From: an uncultured Cytophagaceae bacterium | GTDB lineage: Bacteria; Bacteroidota; Bacteroidia; Cytophagales; Spirosomataceae | Direction: 5' to 3' | DNA length: 15,070 nucleotides | Assembly (NCBI GenBank): GCA_938008575.1 | Contig: CALLKB010000264.1 | Span: 1 to 15,070, forward strand | Part shown: positions 7,340 through 15,070 of the stretch, piece after piece | How positions within the stretch are numbered: the first letter of the stretch is position 1 | How the letters are laid out: each line of letters opens with the position of its first letter | Notes under the pieces: generated by a model | Told to the model about the DNA's origin: nothing | What the model saw: only the letters and a program-made list of their open reading frames with translations | The model's database searches: none | Made by a program: the position numbers and the translations under genes

Positions 7340-8785
7340 AGATCCTTCTAGGGATATAGCTAATAATTTTTGGGCTTCAACGGCAAATTCCATTGGTAGT
7401 TGATTTAGTACCTCTTTTGCGTACCCATTAACAATTAATGCTACGGCAGTTTCAGAAGACAAACCGCGTTGGTTACAATAGAAAATTTGATCCTCCCCTA
7501 TTTTTGAAGTAGTTGCCTCGTGTTCAACAGAAGAAGAACTATTCTTTACTTCCAAATATGGGAACGTATGTGCACCACACTTATCACCTAACAACAAAGA
7601 GTCGCATTGCGAAAAATTCTTTGATTTATCTGCTTTACGAGCAACTTGAACTAAGCCACGGTAAGAGTTTTGTGAAAAACCTGCTGAAATACCTTTCGAA
7701 ACAATTCGAGATTTCGAGTGCTTACCTAAGTGAATCATTTTGGTTCCCGTATCGGCTTGTTGGTAATTATTCGTAACAGCCACAGAGTAAAATTCTCCAA
7801 TCGAATAATCTCCTTTTAATACAACAGATGGGTATTTCCAAGTTACAGCAGAACCAGTTTCTACCTGCGTCCAAGATAATTTAGAATGAGCACCATCACA
7901 AATTCCGCGCTTCGTTACGAAATTAAAGATTCCTCCTTTTCCTTCTTTATCCCCAGGATACCAGTTTTGAACCGTGCTATATTTAACCTCTGCTCCTTTG
8001 TGCACAAATATCTCTACTACCGCAGCATGTAATTGGTTTTCATCCCGCTGAGGCGCTGTACAACCTTCTAAATAACTCACGTACGAATCTTCATCGGCAA
8101 TAATTAAAGTACGCTCGAATTGGCCAGTACCTGCTGCGTTTATACGGAAATAAGTAGAAAGTTCCATTGGGCAACGTACGCCTTTAGGGATGTAACAGAA
8201 AGAACCGTCAGAGAAAACAGCTGCATTCAATGCAGAAAAGAAATTATCTTTCACTGGAACAACACTTCCTAAATATTTCTTAACTAATTCAGGATGCTCT
8301 TTAACAGCCTCAGAAATGGAACAAAAAATAATCCCTTTCTCAGCTAAAGTTTCTTTGTAGGTTGTAGCTACTGAAACGGAATCGATAACGGCATCAACCG
8401 CAACAGCAACACCCGAAATACGTTTTTGTTCGTCGAGCGAAATCCCCAACTTTTCGAAAGTACGACGCAATTCTGGATCTATTTCATCCAAAGAATTAAT
8501 CGTTTTCTTAGGCTTAGGAGCTGAATAATATTTTAAAGCTTGATAATCTGCTGGTGTATACGTCAAATTAGCCCAATCCGGTTCTTTCAACGTTTTCCAG
8601 TGATTAAATGCGGCTAATCGCCACTCAAACATCCATTCTGGTTCATTCTTTTTATCAGAAATGAAACGAATAATTGATTCGTCTAAACCCATCGGGGCTT
8701 CTTCAGTTTCAAAATTGGATTCAAATCCATATTTATAATCTGAATTTGTTACCTCCAATAAAATATCATCTGGGTGCTCTGCCAT
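7331..8785 (-). CDS. sufB: Fe-S cluster assembly scaffold protein SufB
   Basis: SufB forms the SufBC2D complex, on which iron-sulfur clusters are built in the cytoplasm. The 484-aa product has the conserved C-terminal block [49 protein letters not shown] and the terminal [19 protein letters not shown]. Cys437 (in FYCNQRG) corresponds to the cluster-assembly cysteine known from E. coli SufB (Cys405). Length and the N-terminal region fit full-length SufB. In most genomes sufC, sufD and sufS follow; here the next gene downstream is on the opposite strand, so sufB stands alone in this window. A Bacteroidota-type promoter lies in the 78-nt gap upstream, separating it from the Lrp-type gene. Confidence 0.95.
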   Translation of the reverse strand: MAEHPDDILLEVTNSDYKYGFESNFETEEAPMGLDESIIRFISDKKNEPEWMFEWRLAAFNHWKTLKEPDWANLTYTPADYQALKYYSAPKPKKTINSLDEIDPELRRTFEKLGISLDEQKRISGVAVAVDAVIDSVSVATTYKETLAEKGIIFCSISEAVKEHPELVKKYLGSVVPVKDNFFSALNAAVFSDGSFCYIPKGVRCPMELSTYFRINAAGTGQFERTLIIADEDSYVSYLEGCTAPQRDENQLHAAVVEIFVHKGAEVKYSTVQNWYPGDKEGKGGIFNFVTKRGICDGAHSKLSWTQVETGSAVTWKYPSVVLKGDYSIGEFYSVAVTNNYQQADTGTKMIHLGKHSKSRIVSKGISAGFSQNSYRGLVQVARKADKSKNFSQCDSLLLGDKCGAHTFPYLEVKNSSSSVEHEATTSKIGEDQIFYCNQRGLSSETAVALIVNGYAKEVLNQLPMEFAVEAQKLLAISLEGSVG

Positions 8786-8805
8786 CTCTTTAAATAATTA
8801 GAATA

Positions 8806-8839
8806 CAAAATTACGAATCAAATTATAAAATAGAAGCAA
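8806..8839 (-). promoter_or_regulatory. Probable promoter of sufB (Bacteroidota type)
   Basis: On the minus strand the sequence TAATTTTG (plus coordinates 8806-8813) fits the -7 consensus TAnnTTTG. A TTG (8837-8839) lies 23 nt upstream, slightly longer than the usual spacing. It would place transcription start about 10-20 nt before the sufB ATG. Confidence 0.5.
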
Positions 8840-8863
8840 TTATTAAGAACGAATCTAAATAAA

Positions 8864-9328
8864 TTAAAATAAAGGCGTATTTCGTATTAAACTTTCTTCC
8901 AATGAGATAAAAGTCTCCGTTCGCTGAATACCTGTTACGCGTTGAATTTTATCATGAAGTACTTCACGAAGGTGTTGGGTATCCCGACAAATAATTTTAG
9001 CAAAAATACTGTAAATACCGGTCGTATAATGGATATTAACTACTTCTGGAATAGCTTCCAATTGTTTAGCCACATCCTCATACAAGGAGCTTTTGTCTAA
9101 ATAGATACCTAGGAAAGCTGTAATATCCCAGCCAATTTTGGAATAATCAATTAATAACTGTGCCCCTTTAACGATTCCTAAAGATTCCATTTTTTTCATT
9201 CGAACATGAACGGTTCCCCCGGATACATCTAATCGTTGGCCTATTTCAGTATAAGGCAAATTCGCATCTTCTACGAGTATTTCTAAAATCTTATAATCTA
9301 AAGGATCTAAATCCGCTTTCTTGTCCAT
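8864..9328 (-). CDS. Lrp/AsnC-family transcriptional regulator
   Basis: A 154-aa regulator of the standard Lrp/AsnC size. Residues about 8-55 form the AsnC helix-turn-helix (LDYKILEILVEDANLPYTEIGQRLDVSGGTVHVRMKKMESLGIV). Residues about 65-145 form the RAM ligand-binding domain, with the usual GIYLDK, GIYSIFAKIIC and GIQRTETFISLEE strands. Such proteins respond to amino acids as dimers or octamers. It lies upstream of sufB on the same strand (78 nt) and diverges from the tRNA-like RNA unit that begins about 100 nt away, so it could bind the shared intergenic region; no operator was recognised. Target genes are unknown. Confidence 0.9.
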   Translation of the reverse strand: MDKKADLDPLDYKILEILVEDANLPYTEIGQRLDVSGGTVHVRMKKMESLGIVKGAQLLIDYSKIGWDITAFLGIYLDKSSLYEDVAKQLEAIPEVVNIHYTTGIYSIFAKIICRDTQHLREVLHDKIQRVTGIQRTETFISLEESLIRNTPLF

Positions 9329-9397
9329 TCGAAATTTTCAATAATTAGGTTAAATTTTTAAAAAATATCCAACAAATTGATATTTTTCTTTAAATAT

Positions 9398-9429
9398 TTT
9401 GAAATAAATAAAAACATCTTTTATATTTG
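9398..9429 (+). promoter_or_regulatory. Promoter of the tRNA-like RNA (Bacteroidota -33/-7)
   Basis: TTTG (9398-9401) and TATATTTG (9422-9429) are separated by 20 nt, matching the Bacteroidota consensus TTTG-N17-23-TAnnTTTG exactly. The predicted transcription start, about 5-8 nt downstream, would give a leader of roughly 30 nt before the mature 5' end at 9465. No coding region lies between it and the terminator at 9654-9682, so it drives the RNA alone. Confidence 0.75.
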
Positions 9430-9464
9430 TGTCAAGATAATTACAAAGGTAGTTATTTTTTCAC

Positions 9465-9607
9465 TGTAGGGTGATGAAATTGGCAGACGTGCCCTCCTGT
9501 CTCGGGGGTGGTGAGTTCAGGATAAACACGGCATAATGGGTTGACCACTAAATCAGTTCTGTGTCGCGGCTAACTGCACCTTGGAGGTTCGAATCCTTCT
9601 CCTACAG
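9465..9607 (+). tRNA. tRNA-like RNA, GUC anticodon, leucine-like body, 74-nt variable arm
   Basis: All four canonical arms close. Acceptor: TGTAGGG (9465-9471) with TCCTACA (9600-9606), one G-U pair. D arm: ATG/CGT around a loop with GG. Anticodon arm: CCCTC/GGGGG (9492-9508) with loop CTGTCTC and anticodon GTC at 9499-9501. T arm: GGAGG/CCTTC with loop TTCGAAT (9583-9599). Discriminator is G9607; full CCA is not encoded (GCA follows). The D-arm string ATGAAATTGGCAGAC resembles tRNA-Leu, but G73, G2-C71, GUC and C38 are AspRS identity elements. Positions 9509-9582 replace a normal variable arm: GGTG/CACC and AGTT/AACT at the base (one bulged G), then ACACGG/CTGTGT (9526-9531 with 9559-9564) and an apical hairpin region. 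At 143 nt it is far longer than any ordinary tRNA. It has its own promoter and terminator. A normal decoding role is doubtful; it could be a functional tRNA mimic, an unusual tRNA-Asp, or a decaying gene. Confidence 0.75.
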
Positions 9608-9653
9608 CATTTTAATTAATTTGGTTTTTAGTTTGTTGATGAAGTGTAATGTT

Positions 9654-9687
9654 AAAAGCAATCTTATTTTAGGATTGCTTTTTTTAT
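9654..9687 (+). terminator. Intrinsic terminator of the tRNA-like RNA unit
   Basis: AAAAGCAATC (9654-9663) pairs perfectly with GATTGCTTTT (9673-9682) around a 9-nt loop, followed by more Ts. It lies 47 nt after the tRNA-like 3' end. With the promoter at 9398-9429 it defines a primary transcript of about 250 nt and separates it from the peroxiredoxin gene. Confidence 0.8.
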
Positions 9688-9742
9688 TTAAAAATAGTCT
9701 ATAAATTTAGTAGAATTAATATTAACCTAAACCCCTTTTGTT

Positions 9743-10378
9743 ATGTCATTACATTTAGGCGATATCGCACCGAATTTTAGTGCTGAAACAACACAAGGTC
9801 CAATCAATTTTCATGAATGGATCAATAATTCATGGGTCATGCTTTTTAGTCACCCAGCAGATTTTACTCCTGTTTGTACAACAGAACTAGGTAAAACAGC
9901 ATTGTTAGCAGGAGATTTTGCGAAACGTGGTGTAAAGGCAATAGCTATTTCTGTAGACGATTTAGATTCACACAATAAATGGGTACCCGATATTGAAGAA
10001 GTTAATAATGTAAAAGTAAACTTTCCCATCATTGCGGATCCCGAAAAAAAGGTGGCATTATTATATGACATGATCCACCCAAATGCTTCAGAAAAAGCAA
10101 CCGTACGTTCCGTTTTCATTATTGGGCCTGATAAGAAAATTAAACTAACATTGACTTATCCTGCATCGACTGGTCGTAATTTCACTGAGTTATTACGTGT
10201 CATTGATTCGTTGCAATTAACGGCTAATTATCAAGTGGCCACACCAGCAGATTGGACAAATGGCGAGGACGTAATTATTACGCCTGCTGTATCCAACGAG
10301 GACGCAGTAACAAAATTTCCCAAAGGCTTTACAACCATTAAGCCATATTTAAGAAAAACTCCACAGCCGAATCTATAG
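9743..10378 (+). CDS. 1-Cys peroxiredoxin (Prx6 family)
   Basis: Thiol peroxidase that reduces hydrogen peroxide and organic hydroperoxides in the cytoplasm. The 211-aa product has the active-site segment HPADFTPVCTTELG with peroxidatic Cys45, with Thr42 and the conserved Arg of KATVRSVFIIGP nearby. There is no second cysteine anywhere in the protein, so it is a true 1-Cys enzyme. The extended C-terminal domain (about 160-211) ends in the PYLRKTP block typical of Prx6-type proteins, whose members are about 210-225 aa. The gene is flanked by terminators on both sides and is therefore probably monocistronic. A near-consensus -7 box (TAAATTTA, 9702-9709, one mismatch) lies upstream but is weak. 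Confidence 0.92.
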   Translation: MSLHLGDIAPNFSAETTQGPINFHEWINNSWVMLFSHPADFTPVCTTELGKTALLAGDFAKRGVKAIAISVDDLDSHNKWVPDIEEVNNVKVNFPIIADPEKKVALLYDMIHPNASEKATVRSVFIIGPDKKIKLTLTYPASTGRNFTELLRVIDSLQLTANYQVATPADWTNGEDVIITPAVSNEDAVTKFPKGFTTIKPYLRKTPQPNL

Positions 10379-10395
10379 GGTTTAAATTTCACTTT

Positions 10396-10428
10396 AAGGG
10401 GTATAGGTCTAACTTATACCCCTTTTTT
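10396..10428 (+). terminator. Intrinsic terminator of the peroxiredoxin gene
   Basis: AAGGGGTATA (10396-10405) pairs perfectly with TATACCCCTT (10415-10424) around a 9-nt loop and is followed by a T-run. It begins 17 nt after the peroxiredoxin stop. Confidence 0.9.
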
Positions 10429-10445
10429 AATACCTGATAAAATAG

Positions 10446-10453
10446 TATTTTTG
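10446..10453 (+). promoter_or_regulatory. Probable -7 promoter element of pgi
   Basis: TATTTTTG fits TAnnTTTG and lies 27 nt before the pgi start codon. No clear TTTG is seen at -33, which would fall on the T-run of the preceding terminator, so the call rests on the -7 box alone. Confidence 0.45.
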
Positions 10454-10477
10454 AAAATTAATAAGCCAAAAGTATAA

Positions 10478-12130
<1,653 letters not shown>

Positions 12131-13504
12131 TTAAATAGTAGCCATGTATTCAATTAATTGCGAGATGGAGAGCACACGTTGTTCTCCATTTTTCATGTCT
12201 TTTACTGACACCGATCGATCTTTAATCTCCTGTTCACCGATAACACCCACAAACGGAATTCCTTTCTTATCGGCAAATTCAAATGACTTTTTAATTTTTA
12301 CAATATCAGGATAAACTTCACTTGGGATATTCGCTTTACGCAATTGGTTCGATATATTAATGGCTAATGCTTGACCTGCTTCATCGAAATAAGTAAATAA
12401 TATTTGACTTGCACTGATCTGAATATCTGGAAACAGATCTAATTCGCGCATAACATCGATGATTCGTTCAATTCCAAAAGATATCCCTACTCCACTCATA
12501 TTAGGTAACCCAAAAGCGGCAGTCAAATTATCATAACGTCCACCTCCTGCGATAGAACCAAAGGGCACATCGACAGATTTACCTTCATAGATTAGACCTG
12601 TGTAATAACTTAAGCCCCGAGCTAATTTAAAATCAAAAACTAAATTGGCATTGTCATATCCGTTTAAATCAGATAAACGCAAGACCGATTTGATCTCAGA
12701 AAGGCCTTCATTTCCTAAAGCATTGTCGGCAAAGAATTCCGTCAACAATTCTATCTTATCTAAATTAGAGCCTTCAAAATTGAAGAGTTTTTTTAGCGCC
12801 TCAATTTGATTCGATTGAAATCCATTCGAAGCCAATTCCAGAGCTACCGCGTCCCAACCAATTTTATCTAACTTATCGATCGAAACAGCAAAGGCAACAA
12901 AAAGATCAGTAGCACCAAGTTTATCAACAATCCCCGCTAAAATTTTACGCGAATTGATAATTAGATTCGTTCTTAAATTCAAGGAATTAAAAATCGCTTG
13001 GAACAAAGCAATTAATTCGACTTCGTTGACCAAGGAATCTGATCCAATGATATCGGCATCACATTGATAGAATTCCCGGTATCTACCCTTTTGCGGTCTG
13101 TCTGCTCGCCATACGGGTTGGATTTGAGAACGTCTAAATGGAAAGGCTATATCATTTCGATTCATCGCTACAAATCGTGCAAAAGGAACCGTTAAATCAT
13201 AACGTAAGCCCTTTTCTGAAATTTGAGGAAGTAATGACTTAGAACCTAAAGCCAAAGGATCACCATTAACCTTGCTTAAATAATCCCCTGAATTGATAAT
13301 TTTAAAAAGTAATTGATCCCCTTCATCACCATATTTTCCCGTCAAAACAGATAAATTCTCCATCGCTGGAGTTTCAATCGATTGAAAACCAAATGCCTCA
13401 AAATGTCTTTTAATGGTTGCAAACACATAGCTACGTATAGCCATTTCTTTAGGTCCAAAATCACGCGTGCCTCTAGCGTTTGTAGGCTTTTGTATTACTT
13501 TCAT
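12131..13504 (-). CDS. hisS: Histidyl-tRNA synthetase
   Basis: Class II aminoacyl-tRNA synthetase that charges tRNA-His. The 457-aa product shows motif 2 RYREFYQCDADIIG (141-154), the histidine-specific HisA-type motif LARGLSYYTG (294-303), GGGRYDNL (320-327) and motif 3 GVGISFGIER (338-347). A C-terminal anticodon-binding domain covers about 365-457 (ILFTYFDEAGQALAINISNQLRKANIPSEVY). The N-terminal NARGTRDFGPKEM is the usual opening of bacterial HisRS, which supports the start. It is convergent with pgi and diverges from the 47-aa basic-protein gene over an 82-nt region. A TAAATTTG box (minus strand, 13509-13516) lies only 4 nt before the ATG, so the transcript may have almost no leader. Confidence 0.97.
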   Translation of the reverse strand: MKVIQKPTNARGTRDFGPKEMAIRSYVFATIKRHFEAFGFQSIETPAMENLSVLTGKYGDEGDQLLFKIINSGDYLSKVNGDPLALGSKSLLPQISEKGLRYDLTVPFARFVAMNRNDIAFPFRRSQIQPVWRADRPQKGRYREFYQCDADIIGSDSLVNEVELIALFQAIFNSLNLRTNLIINSRKILAGIVDKLGATDLFVAFAVSIDKLDKIGWDAVALELASNGFQSNQIEALKKLFNFEGSNLDKIELLTEFFADNALGNEGLSEIKSVLRLSDLNGYDNANLVFDFKLARGLSYYTGLIYEGKSVDVPFGSIAGGGRYDNLTAAFGLPNMSGVGISFGIERIIDVMRELDLFPDIQISASQILFTYFDEAGQALAINISNQLRKANIPSEVYPDIVKIKKSFEFADKKGIPFVGVIGEQEIKDRSVSVKDMKNGEQRVLSISQLIEYMATI

Positions 13505-13508
13505 AAAA

Positions 13509-13516
13509 CAAATTTA
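13509..13516 (-). promoter_or_regulatory. Possible -7 element of hisS
   Basis: On the minus strand TAAATTTG fits TAnnTTTG and ends 4 nt before the hisS ATG, implying a leaderless or nearly leaderless mRNA. No TTG is present at the expected -33 distance, so the match may be chance. Confidence 0.3.
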
Positions 13517-13534
13517 ATTATTCGAGGGATATTA

Positions 13535-13565
13535 TTTGATATATAACCAATAATTCCTATTTTTG
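13535..13565 (+). promoter_or_regulatory. Promoter of the 47-aa basic protein gene (Bacteroidota -33/-7)
   Basis: TTTG (13535-13538) and TATTTTTG (13558-13565) are separated by 19 nt, an exact fit to the Bacteroidota housekeeping promoter. The start codon lies 22 nt downstream of the -7 box. Confidence 0.75.
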
Positions 13566-13586
13566 CAGACCAAAATTATTATCGAC

Positions 13587-13730
13587 ATGGCCGTAACTAG
13601 ACTAAAAAGAAAAGACAGAAGAAATAAAGCAGTAGCTAACAATAAAGTTGAAGCTATCAAAATCTTAAAGCAAAGACCTATTATTAAATTAGTAGATATT
13701 GAGGCTATCAAAGCTTCATTTGCTAAATAA
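13587..13730 (+). CDS. Small strongly basic conserved protein, 47 aa, function unknown
   Basis: The reading frame starts MAVTRLKRKDRRNKAVANNK and ends IEAIKASFAK followed by TAA. It has 14 Lys/Arg against 4 Asp/Glu, no Cys, no signal peptide and no membrane segment, so a small nucleic-acid- or ribosome-binding role is plausible. A consensus promoter (13535-13565) and a strong terminator (13751-13778) frame it exactly, which supports expression as a single-gene unit despite its size. I recall short proteins of this kind (starting MAVTRLKRK and with a conserved VDIEAIKASF-like end) annotated as hypothetical in other Bacteroidota, but cannot verify it here. It is divergent from hisS; no function is assigned. 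Confidence 0.82.
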   Translation: MAVTRLKRKDRRNKAVANNKVEAIKILKQRPIIKLVDIEAIKASFAK

Positions 13731-13750
13731 TAAATATTTCTTGAAATTAG

Positions 13751-13778
13751 AACCGGTATTTGATACCGGTTTTTTTTT
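13751..13778 (+). terminator. Intrinsic terminator of the small basic protein gene
   Basis: AACCGGTAT (13751-13759) pairs perfectly with ATACCGGTT (13763-13771) around a TTG loop, followed by a long T-run. It lies 20 nt after the stop codon. Confidence 0.92.
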
Positions 13779-13802
13779 GTTCAAAATTCAATACAAAACA
13801 CT

Positions 13803-14558
13803 ATGAAACAATCCATACTAGCCGCTATGCTTTTCGGTTTGAGCATTAGCTTCGCTTCTCAAGCGCAAGATCACCGACATGTTGTTGTTAACCCAACGAA
13901 ACCTGATGCTACCGAATTTTGGGATCCAGAAGTACGCGTTGTAACACCTGGCGCTATACCTTCTGATGCAATCGTTTTGTTTGATGGTAAGAATTTAGAT
14001 AATTGGGAATCCATCAAAGATGGCGGCCCAGCACAATGGAAAGTTGAAGGCGGCAAAATGACTGTAGTTCGTGGAGCAGGACATATTTCTACCAAGCAGA
14101 AATTCACAAATTATCAATTGCATATTGAATGGCAGTCCCCTATCGAGCCAGAAACCTTAAAAAGTCAGGGAAAAGGGAATAGTGGTATTTTCATGCAGGG
14201 AATGTATGAGGTACAGGTATTAAACTCATACAAAAACCGTAGTTATCGTAACGGTCAAGCAGGAAGTATTTACAAGCAAACTGCACCTTTAGTTAACGCA
14301 ACTTCCCCAATGGGCGAATGGAATGTATATGACATTATTTACACAGCACCTGTATTTACGGTAAATGGTGGAATTGAAACACCTGCTTACGTTACTGTTA
14401 TTCATAATGGAGTTGTTGTTCAGAATCACACTAAGATTCAGGGAACAACGGAATACATTGGCCAACCGCTAAATCCGGTACATGGCGCTGGTCCAATCAG
14501 TTTACAAGACCATGGTAACGCTGTAAGTTTCCGCAACATTTGGTTGCGCGAAATGTAA
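13803..14558 (+). CDS. Secreted DUF1080 protein (3-keto-disaccharide hydrolase-like)
   Basis: A 251-aa exported protein. Residues 1-21 form a signal peptide (MKQSILAAMLFGLSISFASQA, probable cleavage before Gln22; no lipobox Cys). The mature part is one DUF1080 domain of the concanavalin-like fold: LFDGKNLDNW (59-68), WKVEGGKMTVVRGAGHISTKQKF, GNSGIFMQGMYEVQVLNSY, and the C-terminal ISLQDHGNAVSFRNIWLREM (232-251) are the family's hallmark segments. Some members hydrolyse 3-keto-glycosides or 3-keto-disaccharides; others are untested. It probably acts in the periplasm or outside the cell on glycosides. It lies between two strong terminators and no consensus promoter is visible in the 24 nt after the first, so the promoter remains unclear. 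No partner oxidoreductase lies in the window. Confidence 0.9.
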   Translation: MKQSILAAMLFGLSISFASQAQDHRHVVVNPTKPDATEFWDPEVRVVTPGAIPSDAIVLFDGKNLDNWESIKDGGPAQWKVEGGKMTVVRGAGHISTKQKFTNYQLHIEWQSPIEPETLKSQGKGNSGIFMQGMYEVQVLNSYKNRSYRNGQAGSIYKQTAPLVNATSPMGEWNVYDIIYTAPVFTVNGGIETPAYVTVIHNGVVVQNHTKIQGTTEYIGQPLNPVHGAGPISLQDHGNAVSFRNIWLREM

Positions 14559-14577
14559 TCCAATTAAAATTTTCATT

Positions 14578-14614
14578 AGGAAGGTTTTTTATCTGAAAAA
14601 CCTTCCTTTTTTTT
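14578..14614 (+). terminator. Intrinsic terminator of the DUF1080 gene
   Basis: AGGAAGGTTTTT (14578-14589) pairs with AAAAACCTTCCT (14596-14607), a 12-bp stem with a 6-nt loop, followed by a T-run to 14614. It begins 19 nt after the stop codon. Confidence 0.92.
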
Positions 14615-14619
14615 GTTCT

Positions 14620-15070
14620 ATGAAACATATTATCAGCTGGGTACTTCGTCACATTCCAAGAAAAATTATCCAATTATTTGCGCATCGATTACTGAAATTT
14701 TATAGCCTATTTTTAAGGGGTTCTAAAGTTTATTGTCCTGTATGCGATCATTCCTTTTCAAAGTTTTTACCATACGGACGCTTACAGCCTAGGGAAAATG
14801 CACTTTGCCCTTCTTGTTTAAGTTTAGAAAGACATCGATTAATGCATCTGTTTCTTAAAAATGAAACCAATTTCTATACTTCAAAACCTCATGTTCTACA
14901 CATAGCACCAGAATATTGCTTCATTGAAAGGTTCGAAAACTATTTAGGAGACAACTATATAACGGCTGACATTGAATCACCTTTGGCTAAGGTGAAGATG
15001 GATTTACACGATATTCCATTTCCAGATAATTCTTTCGATGTGGTATTTTGCAACCACGTATTAGAGCACG
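14620..15070 (+). CDS. Class I SAM-dependent methyltransferase with N-terminal zinc ribbon (3' end cut by window)
   Basis: The frame is open for 150 codons to the window edge. A basic N-terminal stretch (1-36) precedes a probable zinc ribbon, Cys39-x2-Cys42 (CPVC) and Cys63-x2-Cys66 (CPSC). Then comes a methyltransferase core: VLHIAPE (92-98) at the position of the SAM-binding motif I, TADIES with Asp117 as the ribose-binding acidic residue, and MDLHDIPFPDNSFDVVFCNHVLEH (127-150), the classic motif of Methyltransf_11 proteins. The Gly-rich motif I (usually D/E-x-G-x-G) is degenerate here. The start at 14620 lies directly after the T-run of the preceding terminator, so no promoter or leader is evident. 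Substrate unknown; similar proteins often occur with glycosyltransferases. Confidence 0.85.
   Translation, partial: MKHIISWVLRHIPRKIIQLFAHRLLKFYSLFLRGSKVYCPVCDHSFSKFLPYGRLQPRENALCPSCLSLERHRLMHLFLKNETNFYTSKPHVLHIAPEYCFIERFENYLGDNYITADIESPLAKVKMDLHDIPFPDNSFDVVFCNHVLEH

Noticed and set aside
7513..7776. Plus-strand 87-aa open frame opposite sufB
   Set aside because: It lies entirely antisense to the most conserved part of SufB and has no promoter.
9465..9607. tRNA interrupted by a group I or other intron
   Set aside because: The insert lies between anticodon stem and T stem, not in the anticodon loop, and is far too short for a group I intron. The anticodon arm closes without removing anything.
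9585..9610. Integration (att) site at the 3' end of the tRNA-like gene
   Set aside because: No second copy of the 3' end and no integrase were found in the window.
9440..9690. tmRNA or two fused/overlapping tRNAs
   Set aside because: No tag reading frame or tmRNA pseudoknots were seen. Only one acceptor stem and one T arm close; the Asp-like string near 9510-9520 pairs better within the extra arm.

Overview
The window looks like chromosomal DNA from a member of the Bacteroidota. The sequence is AT-rich, start codons lack clear Shine-Dalgarno sequences, and several genes are preceded by the Bacteroidota -7 box TAnnTTTG, in three cases with an upstream TTG/TTTG. The proteins (SufB, HisS, RluD-type synthase, DUF1080 protein, a 47-residue basic protein) also fit this phylum. 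I cannot place it to genus. There are no transposases, integrases or CRISPR arrays, and most genes are housekeeping or ordinary accessory genes.

Layout. At 24-51 is the terminator of an upstream gene outside the window. At 68-2599 is a tight three-gene run: a 5'(3')-deoxyribonucleotidase, an MFS transporter (4-nt overlap) and an AraC-type regulator. At 2672-5004 a sugar porter is followed 14 nt later by a GntR-type regulator with a sugar-binding-like effector domain. At 4999-6475 (minus) an RluD-type pseudouridine synthase and a GNAT acetyltransferase form an operon. An ACC deaminase/D-cysteine desulfhydrase-like gene (6468-7334) starts inside the first codons of the divergent RluD-type gene. 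At 7331-9328 (minus) lie an Lrp/AsnC regulator and a sufB that stands apart from sufCDS.

The non-coding stretch 9329-9742 holds the most unusual object in the window: a complete transcription unit (promoter, RNA, terminator) for a 143-nt tRNA-like RNA. It closes canonical acceptor, D, anticodon and T arms. Its body is leucine-like, its anticodon is GUC (Asp), and where a normal class II variable arm would sit it carries a 74-nt structured arm. I regard this as the best candidate for an undescribed element.

After it come a 1-Cys peroxiredoxin, glucose-6-phosphate isomerase (pgi), convergent histidyl-tRNA synthetase (hisS, whose terminator hairpin lies inside the end of pgi), a 47-aa strongly basic protein with its own promoter and terminator, a secreted DUF1080 (3-keto-disaccharide hydrolase-like) protein, and the first 150 codons of a zinc-ribbon SAM methyltransferase cut by the window edge.

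The coding part is compact: three convergent pairs abut or overlap at their stop codons, and one divergent pair overlaps at its start codons. All functional calls come from reading the translated sequences and recalling families; no database search was possible.
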